Source: Gammaproteobacteria bacterium UBA6173
GTDB taxonomy: Bacteria > Pseudomonadota > Gammaproteobacteria > Pseudomonadales > Pseudohongiellaceae
Assembly (NCBI GenBank): GCA_002422225.1
Contig: DITX01000092.1
Span: 1-37,438, forward strand
Length of the DNA: 37,438 nucleotides
Direction of reading: 5' to 3'
The notes beneath the pieces were generated by a model, which worked only from the letters and a program-made list of their open reading frames with translations, ran no database searches and was not told the DNA's origin. Position numbers and translations under genes: made by a program. Below, piece after piece: positions 17,575 through 24,913 of the stretch (position 1 is its first letter; the number at the start of each line of letters is the position of its first letter).

Positions 17575-18786
17575 CTAAATGGAGCGCTGCGCGGAGTCGA
17601 CTGAAATCGCTAAATTGTCGGCACTGGTAAACGTACGGTTACTACCAGGAACCACGGCTTGTGCATCTGCTGCCGCACGCCGATAACGCTCACTTCTTCG
17701 AGTCTGATCAGCAACTTCGCCTACAAGTTGGCCACAAGCAGCACCGATGTCATCACCTCGTGTGGTTCTGACTGTCACCGTATAACCGGCTTCCTGCAAA
17801 ATTTGCCTGAAATTATTCACCGCATTATTACTTGGCCGCCGGTAATCAGACTGCGCAAATGGGTTAAATGGGATCAAATTGATCTTACAGGGAAATTCTC
17901 TCAAAAGCGCCGCTAATTCATGCGCCAGATGCTTATGATCATTGACGCCCGAAATCAGTGTGTACTCGATAACCGGTACGCGTTTGTCAGGCAAACTAGC
18001 CATATAGTCAGCAACACTGCGCAGAAGTTCCCGGATGGGATATTTTCGATTCACCGGCACAATCTGGTTGCGCAACTCATCATTCGGCGCATGCAATGAC
18101 ACCGCCAATGATGCATCAGTAAAGTCTTTCAGACGATCTATGGCAGGTACAACACCCGCCGTACTGATGGTGACACGCCGTTTGGACAAGCCGTAAGCAT
18201 TGTCTTCCATCATTAAACTGAGAGAGGCCATGACGTTATCGAAGTTGAGCAAAGGCTCTCCCATGCCCATCATGACAACGTTACTGACCGCTCGAGTGGT
18301 TTTACCGGCATGAGGTCGCGGCGGCGCAAAGCCCCCGAGACGATGATTGGCCCACCAAAGCTGGCCAATGATTTCCGCGGCAGTCAGATTACTGTTAAAT
18401 CCTTGTTTGCCCGTCGCGCAAAAACTGCAATCCAGCGTGCAACCTGCTTGTGACGAGATACACAGAGTCCCCCGATCAGCTTCAGGAATAAAGACAGTCT
18501 CGACCCTGCTGCCACTGGCGACTTCAACGATCCATTTATAACAACCATCAGCCGCGAGGAATTCCTCCACGATTTTTGGAGGTTTGACCTCAGCCACAAG
18601 CTGCAATTTCTGCTGCAGACTGTGACTGATGTCGGTCATGGCGGTGAATTCAGTTACGCCACGCTGGTGTATCCATTTCATAACCTGGACAGCCCTGAAC
18701 GGCTTTTCACCCATCGATTGAAAATAAGCCTGCAACATTGGCAGGCTCATTCCCAACAGGTTTGTTTTCTCAGCCGTCTGGTTCAT
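17575..18786 (-). CDS. rlmN: Dual-specificity 23S rRNA/tRNA adenine-C2 methyltransferase
   Basis: Radical-SAM enzyme that methylates A2503 of 23S rRNA and A37 of some tRNAs. The cluster-binding CxxxCxxC is in QAGCTLDCSFCATG (about residues 116-123), the SAM-binding stretch is NVVMMGMGEPLLNFDNV, and the C-terminal Cys that forms the protein-substrate link is in RGDDIGAACGQL. ATG 18786 has GGAG 7 bp upstream and is preferred over the in-frame GTG at 18789. It is followed by rodZ and preceded by ndk, as in Pseudomonas. The C-terminal tail beyond the Cys is somewhat long, which is common. Confidence 0.97.
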   Translation of the reverse strand: MNQTAEKTNLLGMSLPMLQAYFQSMGEKPFRAVQVMKWIHQRGVTEFTAMTDISHSLQQKLQLVAEVKPPKIVEEFLAADGCYKWIVEVASGSRVETVFIPEADRGTLCISSQAGCTLDCSFCATGKQGFNSNLTAAEIIGQLWWANHRLGGFAPPRPHAGKTTRAVSNVVMMGMGEPLLNFDNVMASLSLMMEDNAYGLSKRRVTISTAGVVPAIDRLKDFTDASLAVSLHAPNDELRNQIVPVNRKYPIRELLRSVADYMASLPDKRVPVIEYTLISGVNDHKHLAHELAALLREFPCKINLIPFNPFAQSDYRRPSNNAVNNFRQILQEAGYTVTVRTTRGDDIGAACGQLVGEVADQTRRSERYRRAAADAQAVVPGSNRTFTSADNLAISVDSAQRSI

Positions 18787-18816
18787 CACCGGACTCCAGG
18801 CACGGGTAGCTTAAAA

Positions 18817-19245
18817 TCAGCTGCGCGCACAGATCTCATCATTTTTGAAGAAATAAGCAATTTCACGCGCTGCAGAGGTCGTTGAATCTGAGCCGTGAAC
18901 CGCATTGGCATCAATGGACACTGCAAAATCAGCACGAATAGTGCCGGGCGCTGCCTCTTTGGGGTTTGTTGCGCCCATCAGGTCGCGGTGCAAAGCAACA
19001 GCGTTTTCACCTTCCAACACTTGGACAATCACGGGGCCTGAGGTCATAAACGAAATCAGGTCTTTGAAAAAACCGCGCTCTTTGTGCTCAGCATAAAAAC
19101 CGCCGGCTGTTTCATCCGTCAATTGCATCATTTTGGCAGCGACAATGCGCAGGCCCGCTTTTTCAAATCGTGAATAGATCTCACCGATCACGTTTTTGCC
19201 GACTGCGTCCGGTTTGATAATCGATAAGGTACGTTCAATAGTCAT
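18817..19245 (-). CDS. ndk: Nucleoside diphosphate kinase
   Basis: Balances nucleoside triphosphate pools by phosphate transfer through a histidine. The 142-residue protein has the full family pattern: ERTLSIIKPDAVGKNVIGEI at the start and the active-site His in DANAVHGSDSTTSA. A GGAG site 6-7 bp before the ATG and a TATAAT box 42 bp upstream (19287-19292) suggest its own promoter in the gap after iscS. The gene normally lies downstream of the complete isc cluster; here it follows iscS directly. Confidence 0.97.
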   Translation of the reverse strand: MTIERTLSIIKPDAVGKNVIGEIYSRFEKAGLRIVAAKMMQLTDETAGGFYAEHKERGFFKDLISFMTSGPVIVQVLEGENAVALHRDLMGATNPKEAAPGTIRADFAVSIDANAVHGSDSTTSAAREIAYFFKNDEICARS

Positions 19246-19286
19246 TGTTAAGCTCCAAAGCCTGATACTGGTCTAAAAAGGCGCGC

Positions 19287-19292
19287 ATTATA
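19287..19292 (-). promoter_or_regulatory. -10 box upstream of ndk
   Basis: A perfect TATAAT on the minus strand lies 42 bp before the ndk ATG in the 120-bp gap after iscS. No good -35 box is seen at 16-18 bp, so this is a partial promoter call. Confidence 0.4.
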
Positions 19293-19365
19293 CTGGCTTA
19301 TGGTCAGGTAATTCTACAGCTGCGCACCGTAACGATGCGTTATCACTACATTTTCAGCGAATTAA

Positions 19366-20529
19366 TCAGCCGACCGCGCTTGACCTGCGAAGTTGTTGTA
19401 CGTTTTGCCTTATCGCAGCAACTGCAGTATCCACGTCTGCCTCCGTGGTAAATCGACCCAAAGACACCCTCAACGCACTTTGCGCGATAGCATCAGGGAT
19501 ACCTATACCGCGCAACACATAGGAAGGTTCAAGTGTGGCAGACATACAGGCAGAGCCCGAGGAAAGAGCCAATTGTCGCAAGGACATCAACAACGACTCA
19601 CCGTCTACTCCCTCAAAACCCAGATTGATGATTCCCGGGGCACATTGATCTTCATGCCCATGCAGTTGCCAACCCTGCAGCGTTTTTAAACCATCTAATA
19701 ACCGGGCGCGAAGTTGGCTGATCTTTATATATTCATCGTGTAATACTTCGCCTGCCAGTCGAAAAGCCTCACCCATACCAACCAATTGGTGTGTCGGCAA
19801 TGTGCCTGAGCGCATACCCCGTTCGTGTCCACCACCGTGTATCTGTGCGGTCAGATTCACTCTGGGTTCGCGCCTTACGAACAATGCCCCTACACCTTTA
19901 GGCCCGTAGACCTTGTGCGCTGATAGCGACATCAAATCCACGCTCAGTGCAGACAGATCAATCGGGAGCTTACCGACACTTTGCGCAGCGTCCACATGAA
20001 ACAGTACCCGACGTGATTGGGTAACCTCACCTAAAGCCGCCAGATTATTTGCTGATCCAATCTCGTTGTTCACATGCATCAACGAGACTAAAACGGTATC
20101 CGCGCGAATAGCCTCGCTCAGTTGCTGTGGACTAATCAACCCACTAGAACCGGGCCTGAGGTAGCTGATCTCAAAACCTTTGCTTTCCAGATAGTGACAA
20201 CTGTCCAGTACAGCCTTATGTTCAATACAAGATGTAACGATATGCCGTCCGCGATCAGCATAAAACTCGGCAACGCCTTTGATGGCGAGGTTATCTGCCT
20301 CGGTTGCACCCGAGGTCCAGACAATTTCGCGCGGATCGCAATGGATTAGGTCAGCAACATGCCGCCGGGCAAGCTCAACTTCCTGCTCGGCCTGCCAGCC
20401 GTAGATATGAGAGCGCGAGGCCGGATTGCCAAATACGCCTTCCATCGACAGACATTCACTCATACGTTTTGCAACGCGGGGATCAACCGGCGTTGTCGCC
20501 GCGTAATCAAAATAAATTGGCAACTGCAT
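19366..20529 (-). CDS. iscS: Cysteine desulfurase IscS, short C terminus
   Basis: PLP enzyme that takes sulfur from cysteine for Fe-S clusters, tRNA thiolation and cofactors. The protein aligns with IscS throughout: FDYAATTPVDPRVA, the PLP-stacking His104 in SCIEHKAVL, Lys206 in SAHKVYGPKGVGALFVRR, GGGHERGMRSGTLPTHQ, and the active-site Cys328 in SSGSACMSATLEPSYVLR. In E. coli the residue after Cys-Ala-Cys is Thr; here it is Met. The protein ends at residue 387 (QLRRSSAVG), about 17 residues before the end of E. coli IscS (404), and lacks the terminal Glu-Trp-Ala-His-type tail that contacts IscU. iscU, iscA, hscB, hscA and fdx do not follow. It is read with iscR (15-bp gap; GGAG ribosome site). 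NifS-like specialisation is an alternative, but sequence and position favour IscS. Confidence 0.92.
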   Translation of the reverse strand: MQLPIYFDYAATTPVDPRVAKRMSECLSMEGVFGNPASRSHIYGWQAEQEVELARRHVADLIHCDPREIVWTSGATEADNLAIKGVAEFYADRGRHIVTSCIEHKAVLDSCHYLESKGFEISYLRPGSSGLISPQQLSEAIRADTVLVSLMHVNNEIGSANNLAALGEVTQSRRVLFHVDAAQSVGKLPIDLSALSVDLMSLSAHKVYGPKGVGALFVRREPRVNLTAQIHGGGHERGMRSGTLPTHQLVGMGEAFRLAGEVLHDEYIKISQLRARLLDGLKTLQGWQLHGHEDQCAPGIINLGFEGVDGESLLMSLRQLALSSGSACMSATLEPSYVLRGIGIPDAIAQSALRVSLGRFTTEADVDTAVAAIRQNVQQLRRSSAVG

Positions 20530-20544
20530 GATGACTCCGACAAC

Positions 20545-21018
20545 TCAGGACAAAAGACGTAAATCCCTGACTATCAACTCGCGACGCTCATCTTGATATC
20601 CTGAGATTCGCCTCACTTCTTGACGGGCCATCAAGTCTGCCAAACTGATACCTTTAAGAAAGTCATGAATCTGCTGACTCAAATCCTCCCAAAGATAATG
20701 CGTCAGGCAGGTTTCACCGTGCTGGCAGTTTCCATGGCCTTGGCAGCGTGTGGCATCTACCGATTCATCCACAGCGTCAATGATATCCACAATTGCAATT
20801 TTTGAGGTGTCTTTGCCCAGACGATACCCCCCTCCAGGTCCGCGAACACTTTGCACAAGCTCACTGCGCCGCAATCGCGCAAAAAGCTGCTCAAGATATG
20901 ACAGGGAGATATCCTGACGAACTGAAATATCCGAGAGTGTCACCGGTTCGCGATCCGAATGTATGGCAAGATCGAGCATGGCAGTCACTGCATAACGCCC
21001 TTTTGTTGTCAGTTTCAT
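20545..21018 (-). CDS. iscR: Fe-S cluster assembly regulator IscR
   Basis: Rrf2-family repressor that binds DNA as a [2Fe-2S] protein and lowers isc expression when clusters are sufficient. The winged helix begins MKLTTKGRYAVTAMLDLA, and the recognition region is ISLSYLEQLFARLRRSELVQ with VRGPGGGYRL. Cluster ligands Cys92, Cys98, Cys104 and His107 are all present in CQGHGNCQHGETCLTHYLW, at the same numbers as in E. coli IscR. A GAGGG ribosome site lies 8 bp upstream. Its own promoter carries a probable IscR site. It heads a two-gene operon with iscS. Confidence 0.96.
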   Translation of the reverse strand: MKLTTKGRYAVTAMLDLAIHSDREPVTLSDISVRQDISLSYLEQLFARLRRSELVQSVRGPGGGYRLGKDTSKIAIVDIIDAVDESVDATRCQGHGNCQHGETCLTHYLWEDLSQQIHDFLKGISLADLMARQEVRRISGYQDERRELIVRDLRLLS

Positions 21019-21045
21019 CTGTCATACCCTCATAATTTGTGCGGG

Positions 21046-21074
21046 ATTATGAAATACCACAGTAATTTAATCAA
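21046..21074 (-). promoter_or_regulatory. Sigma-70 promoter of iscR-iscS
   Basis: On the minus strand TTGATT (21069-21074) is followed by 17 bp and CATAAT (21046-21051), 28 bp before the iscR start codon. Confidence 0.65.
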
Positions 21075-21078
21075 CTAT
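21054..21078 (-). promoter_or_regulatory. Probable IscR type 1 binding site
   Basis: A 25-bp imperfect dyad covers the -35 box and spacer of the iscR promoter. It begins ATAGTTGATTAAATTA and ends in TGGTAT on the minus strand. Against the type 1 IscR consensus as I remember it, about 21 of 25 positions agree, with mismatches in the right half. Position over the -35 box fits autorepression by holo-IscR, as in E. coli. Confidence 0.6.
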
Positions 21079-21138
21079 TAGCCTGCAATGAACACGTGCA
21101 TGTTTACACGGAACAACTGCTGTCGTAGTCTGCCAGCC

Positions 21139-22014
21139 ATGATAGATCTGCACTCACACACATGGTTATCCGATGGTGATCTCAGTCCACTGGCGCTTGC
21201 CGAGCGCGCGGTACAACTGGGTATTCGCCAACTGGCAATCACAGACCACGACAGTATCGCTGCCCACTTAGCGCTCAAGACGTTTGTTAGCAATGATTTT
21301 CAACTGCTTGCTGGCGTTGAGATTTCCACTAACTGGGAGGGGCGCGAAGTACACCTGGTCGGCCTATTATTTGACCTGGAGAATTCTGCCCTGACCAGCC
21401 TGTTGTCGCAGCAACAACAACTCAGATGGTCGCGAGCAGACAATCTTGGTATGCAGATGGAAAAAGCAGGTATGCCGGGCTTATCCAACTATCTGCAACA
21501 ATTGCCATGTGAGTCAGTCGGCAGAACGCACATAGCAGAGTACATGGTCAAAGCAGGATATGTGGGTTCAAAACAGCTGGCATTCAGCAAATATTTGGGC
21601 AAACGTGGTCGCTTTCAGACCAGCATTCCTTGGTGCGACCTGCAACATGCAACTCAGATTTTGCGACAAGCGGGCGGCTTGACCGTACTCGCACATCCGG
21701 ACCGTTATGACTTCAACCGAGCGCGACTAAAACGTCTGATCAGTGTTTTTGCTGAAGCAGGCGGCGATGCCATTGAAGTCAGCTACTCAAATCTGCATCC
21801 TGAAAAAATGTCTGCACTGGCTGAACATACATTGCAGGCGGGACTTTGGGCGTCGGTAGGCTCAGACTTCCACACCCCTTCAAACACCTGGATGGATTTA
21901 GGCAGGATCCGACAATTGCCACCAAGCTGCGCAGCCCGGGCGATCTGGTATCACCCGCGCTGGAACGTCGCGCTGCCAGCCAATACGCCAGCAGTGCAAG
22001 CTGTTGTCGCGTGA
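21139..22014 (+). CDS. PHP-domain phosphoesterase (RNase AM/YciV-like)
   Basis: Predicted metal-dependent phosphoesterase of the family that includes E. coli YciV (RNase AM, 5'-3' exoribonuclease, also reported as a 3',5'-nucleoside bisphosphate phosphatase). PHP metal motifs are in order: MIDLHSHTWLSDGDLSP, LAITDHDSIAA, VLAHPDRYDF and ASVGSDFHTPSNTW. I chose ATG 21139 because the conserved DLHSHT should lie within about ten residues of the N terminus; the frame is open to an ATG at 21088. The gene diverges from iscR with a shared 120-bp regulatory region, where Pseudomonas has other genes. It converges on the zinc-ribbon gene with 7 bp between stops. Confidence 0.87.
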   Translation: MIDLHSHTWLSDGDLSPLALAERAVQLGIRQLAITDHDSIAAHLALKTFVSNDFQLLAGVEISTNWEGREVHLVGLLFDLENSALTSLLSQQQQLRWSRADNLGMQMEKAGMPGLSNYLQQLPCESVGRTHIAEYMVKAGYVGSKQLAFSKYLGKRGRFQTSIPWCDLQHATQILRQAGGLTVLAHPDRYDFNRARLKRLISVFAEAGGDAIEVSYSNLHPEKMSALAEHTLQAGLWASVGSDFHTPSNTWMDLGRIRQLPPSCAARAIWYHPRWNVALPANTPAVQAVVA

Positions 22015-22021
22015 AAGAAGA

Positions 22022-22411
22022 TTAGCGGCGACGCTTCAAAGAGGCTATCAGCCCTTTGAATATATCCATCAGCGTTTCGTGTTTGTAGTCGGTGAACTCG
22101 CCAGCATCCATAAACATGCCATGTTCTGCGCAGGCCTCGTACTCAAGATGAGGTTGGCGGGAGTCATTCACCTTTTGCATGGGTTTCTGACAACGCGGGC
22201 ATTGGATATCACGGACTCGGTTGTAAGTCTTGCCAATTCGCGGATCACCACTGTCTAGAAAATCTGACATCCAGGACTCTTTAAGTTGCTCAGCTTCGCC
22301 ATTGTCAAACCAAAGACCCTGGCAGCCCGAGCACTGATCGATCACAACTGTACCATGCAGTACTTCCACTGATCGTTCATTCATCTTTGCATTACATTTG
22401 GGACAATCCAT
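22022..22411 (-). CDS. Double zinc-ribbon protein (zf-TFIIB type)
   Basis: Small cytosolic protein of 129 residues with two probable zinc ribbons. The first uses Cys3/Cys6 (DCPKCNAKM) and Cys27/Cys30 (DQCSGCQGLWFDNGEAEQL); the second uses Cys71/Cys74 (QCPRCQKPM) and Cys94/His97 (YEACAEHGMFMDAGEFTDY). The W-F-D-x-G-E and D-A-G-E patterns are typical of the zf-TFIIB domain family. The C terminus is basic (LIASLKRRR). The function of these proteins is not established. A strong AAGGAG ribosome site precedes the ATG. The 183-bp gap upstream holds two small hairpins and no supported gene. Confidence 0.8.
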   Translation of the reverse strand: MDCPKCNAKMNERSVEVLHGTVVIDQCSGCQGLWFDNGEAEQLKESWMSDFLDSGDPRIGKTYNRVRDIQCPRCQKPMQKVNDSRQPHLEYEACAEHGMFMDAGEFTDYKHETLMDIFKGLIASLKRRR

Positions 22412-22471
22412 CTTTATCTCCTTGCGGCACTACAAGCAAAGTGCGCAGTACCCGGCTTGTTATTATCAATT

Positions 22472-22488
22472 CGACATCTTTTATGTCG
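22472..22488. other. Small hairpin upstream of the zinc-ribbon gene
   Basis: CGACAT and ATGTCG form a 6-bp stem around a 5-base loop. It lies about 60 bp before the zinc-ribbon start codon, in a position suited to an operator or leader structure; it is not a terminator on the evidence of flanking bases. A second 5-bp stem (GCGCC/GGCGC, 22523-22536) lies nearby. Confidence 0.35.
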
Positions 22489-22594
22489 CCTGCATTCTAT
22501 AAGATTAAACGCAGCCTTAACAGCGCCCACAGGCGCATTAGTAGCATTCATCCAGACAAAATCACACAGCTTATTGAGGGTATGCGCCAAATGA

Positions 22595-23644
22595 CTAATA
22601 CAGATAGCGTGAGGCTGCACTCTGTAACTCAGAAGGAGTCAACCTGCCCTGCTGACATGCCATCAATGCATCCTTACCAATTTGGTAAACAATGTCTCGT
22701 CTGACATTGTCGGACATCAAATCACCTGCCCCGACCAAGACGATATTGACGTACTCTTGCGCTGGCAAACCTCGCAGCCCGGCACCGTAGTCACACAACA
22801 GCTCAAATAGCCTCGTCTGAAACAATACCAACACGCGTTCGGCCTGTTCACGATTCGACTGCTCTGCCAGTATTCGACGTTGTTGTAATAGCTCTACTTG
22901 CTGATCAAGACGAGACTGAATCAATTGCAAGTCCTGACTCAACTGCTCTCGCACTCCCAGCCATCGTGCCTGTGTATCTTGATCAGGGATTGATTCCGTC
23001 ACAAGCGCCTGTTGTCGAATTTGCTCTCTCAATGTTCCCAGCGCCTGCAGATGTCGATCAAGTTCCTCACGCAAGGCCTCGATTTCATTACTGATTGCTT
23101 GTCGAGTGCTGTCATCTAGCTGACCCATCGACTGCAAGGTCTGCATGGAACTTACCGCCGCCACCAAACCGCGTTCAATGGCAGGGATTTCCTGCATGGC
23201 TGCAATTTGCTGCATCACATCACGATAAAACACTGCCACTTGATCTGACCTCATGGAGAGTGCAAGCTGGTCACGCATAGCTTCAAAATCGGGGCGCTGA
23301 ACTACGCCCTGCAAAATCAGCCCATCCAGCTGACTGCTCAATTGGCCGAGAGACTGGCTAAATGAATCCAATGCCGGAATGTCGCGTGATTGCCAATTGT
23401 GAGTTACTTCCAGCACAACACCGTGGCCTTGCAGATAGCGCCCACGTATATCGCCCGCTCTCGGGCTGAATACACCGCGACGCTCATTCAGACCCAGCCC
23501 TTCTTCGAGTGTGGTAGCAAGTAACTCAAGATTCAGGCGCATGGACTGCATCTCGTCTGGCGTATTCTGCGCCTGCACTGGCACCACTAAAGAGAAAATC
23601 CAAAAACCTATCAGCACACCGTAGCATCTATTTTGCAGTCTCAT
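22595..23644 (-). CDS. Exported coiled-coil protein of unknown function in a sigma-factor operon
   Basis: I do not recognise a named family. The 349-residue protein starts with a plausible Sec signal peptide (LIGFWIFSLVVPVQAQ, cleavage near residue 25). A first folded part contains GLNERRGVFSPRAGD and RYLQGHGVVLEVTH (about 50-85). The middle (about 175-285) is highly helical and Gln/Leu/Arg rich, probably a coiled coil. A conserved-looking C-terminal part contains LFELLCDYGAGLRGLPAQEYVNIVLV and ends SELQSAASRYLY. The start overlaps the anti-sigma stop by 4 bp (ATGA), so it is translated with it and is likely the effector or sensor partner of the sigma system. Periplasmic location is inferred from the signal peptide only. 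Confidence 0.8.
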   Translation of the reverse strand: MRLQNRCYGVLIGFWIFSLVVPVQAQNTPDEMQSMRLNLELLATTLEEGLGLNERRGVFSPRAGDIRGRYLQGHGVVLEVTHNWQSRDIPALDSFSQSLGQLSSQLDGLILQGVVQRPDFEAMRDQLALSMRSDQVAVFYRDVMQQIAAMQEIPAIERGLVAAVSSMQTLQSMGQLDDSTRQAISNEIEALREELDRHLQALGTLREQIRQQALVTESIPDQDTQARWLGVREQLSQDLQLIQSRLDQQVELLQQRRILAEQSNREQAERVLVLFQTRLFELLCDYGAGLRGLPAQEYVNIVLVGAGDLMSDNVRRDIVYQIGKDALMACQQGRLTPSELQSAASRYLY

Positions 23645-24282
23645 GGTGCCACCTGATACATCACATAACTGGCAAGCTGTCTAACCGAATCAACCGTTTG
23701 AAAATCACGATCCAATAATTGCTCGAATCCAGCTTCCATGCGCTTTACATCCAATTCGCGCTGTTGCTCCATGTACATCATCCATTGATACACACTGTCT
23801 GCGGTTGTTTCTCCATGCGTTTTTAAAGCAGATTGCACCCACTCCCGTGTATCAGCTTCCTGTGCACGGCTGTAGGCTGCCAGGTACGCATCGAGTTGCT
23901 GCACGTCGAGCTTTGAAGAGGCGCCAAAACTGACAGCCCATCCCTGTTCGTTAACCTCAAGTCTTGTTTGGGTTAAAACTGCTATCGTCAGCACCACGCT
24001 GGCGGCCAAGGGCAGCCACCGAGCCAAAAGCGGTATTGTGCGCACTCTGCTCGGAATAGATTTACGGTTTGGAACTGGTCTTATCATAGAAGAACGATCC
24101 CAGTCCGGCATAGCCAGATTCTGCCAGCGCAGTAATCTGGCGGGAACCGGCCTCAAACGCCCCAATTCCTGCTGACAAGATGGGCATCCCTCAAGGTGCA
24201 AGCGATGCCGCTGCAATGACTCGGCGGACACCATAGGGTCGCAGTAGTCAGCTATTAGTTCTGGGGTATTGGGGCAGCTCAT
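23641..24282 (-). CDS. Membrane anti-sigma factor with zinc-finger domain
   Basis: Predicted inner-membrane anti-sigma factor for the neighbouring ECF sigma factor. The N-terminal anti-sigma zinc-binding motif is His29-x3-Cys33-x2-Cys36 (RLHLEGCPSCQQELGRL), preceded by helices typical of the domain. One membrane helix follows at about residues 85-105 (LLARWLPLAASVVLTIAVLT), then a periplasmic part of about 105 residues (VNEQGWAVSFGASSKLDVQQ onward) rich in helices. The ATG overlaps the sigma stop by 4 bp and the stop overlaps the next gene by 4 bp. The stimulus is unknown; the periplasmic part would be the place where it acts. Confidence 0.85.
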   Translation of the reverse strand: MSCPNTPELIADYCDPMVSAESLQRHRLHLEGCPSCQQELGRLRPVPARLLRWQNLAMPDWDRSSMIRPVPNRKSIPSRVRTIPLLARWLPLAASVVLTIAVLTQTRLEVNEQGWAVSFGASSKLDVQQLDAYLAAYSRAQEADTREWVQSALKTHGETTADSVYQWMMYMEQQRELDVKRMEAGFEQLLDRDFQTVDSVRQLASYVMYQVAP

Positions 24283-24830
24283 GACTGTGCCTCCATCATG
24301 ATTTTGAGATTTTTAAGTGCAGTATAAAAGCGGGTTTTTGCGGTATTGACCGGAATATCCTGCAAGGGTGCTATTTCTTCAAAGGTCATCGCCTGGAACA
24401 CTTTGAGCTCTACAATCAATCGCTGAGCGGGTGGTAATCGCAATAGAAACTGACTGATTTTCTCATTCATTTCGGACTCCAGACAGGCTTCTAGCGGACC
24501 GGGCAAATCATGCACTGGCTCGGGTATATCCTCCTCGAACCAATTCTCAAGCTCTGGTCCAGTCTGACGTCGCCTGATCAAATCAACAGCTTTGTTATGG
24601 ACAATCCTGAACAACCAAGTGCTGAACTGGGACTCACCCCTGAATCGATACAGATTGCGATATACGCCCAAAAAAACATCTTGTACCAAATCCAGTGCAT
24701 CATCAGGATTGTGCAGCAAGCGAAGCCCTAGGTTGTAGACCCGGTGCTCATGACGACGCACCAGCATTTCCCAGGCGGACACTGAACCTGCAAGCGCGGC
24801 ATCGATCAGCTGATTGTCGGTTTGTTCCAT
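24279..24830 (-). CDS. ECF-family RNA polymerase sigma factor (RpoE-like)
   Basis: Two-domain sigma factor. Region 2 reads LVRRHEHRVYNLGLRLLHNPDDALDLVQDVFLGVYRNLYRFRGE, then FSTWLFRIVHNKAVDLIRRR (regions 2.3-2.4). A variable linker (PELENWFEEDIPEPVHDLPG) leads to region 4 with LPPAQRLIVELKVFQAMTFEEIAPLQDIPVNTAKTRFYTALKNLK. I chose ATG 24830 (MEQTDNQLIDAALAG, 183 residues); the frame is open to a TTG at 24893 that adds a poorly conserved 21 residues. It heads a three-gene operon with its anti-sigma factor and an exported protein, downstream of leuA. Its target promoters cannot be inferred from this window. Confidence 0.9.
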   Translation of the reverse strand: MEQTDNQLIDAALAGSVSAWEMLVRRHEHRVYNLGLRLLHNPDDALDLVQDVFLGVYRNLYRFRGESQFSTWLFRIVHNKAVDLIRRRQTGPELENWFEEDIPEPVHDLPGPLEACLESEMNEKISQFLLRLPPAQRLIVELKVFQAMTFEEIAPLQDIPVNTAKTRFYTALKNLKIMMEAQS

Positions 24831-24913
24831 AATGTCAGGAGTTTGTCGGAGGGGGCACCCAAATAGTTTGGGTGAGTGTGCATCTTTAGACAAAAGAATG
24901 GAATGGGCGGATA

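Noticed and set aside
22414..22620. 68-residue minus-strand frame between the exported coiled-coil gene and the zinc-ribbon gene
   Set aside because: It overlaps the end of the upstream gene, resembles nothing and has no ribosome site; the region looks regulatory.
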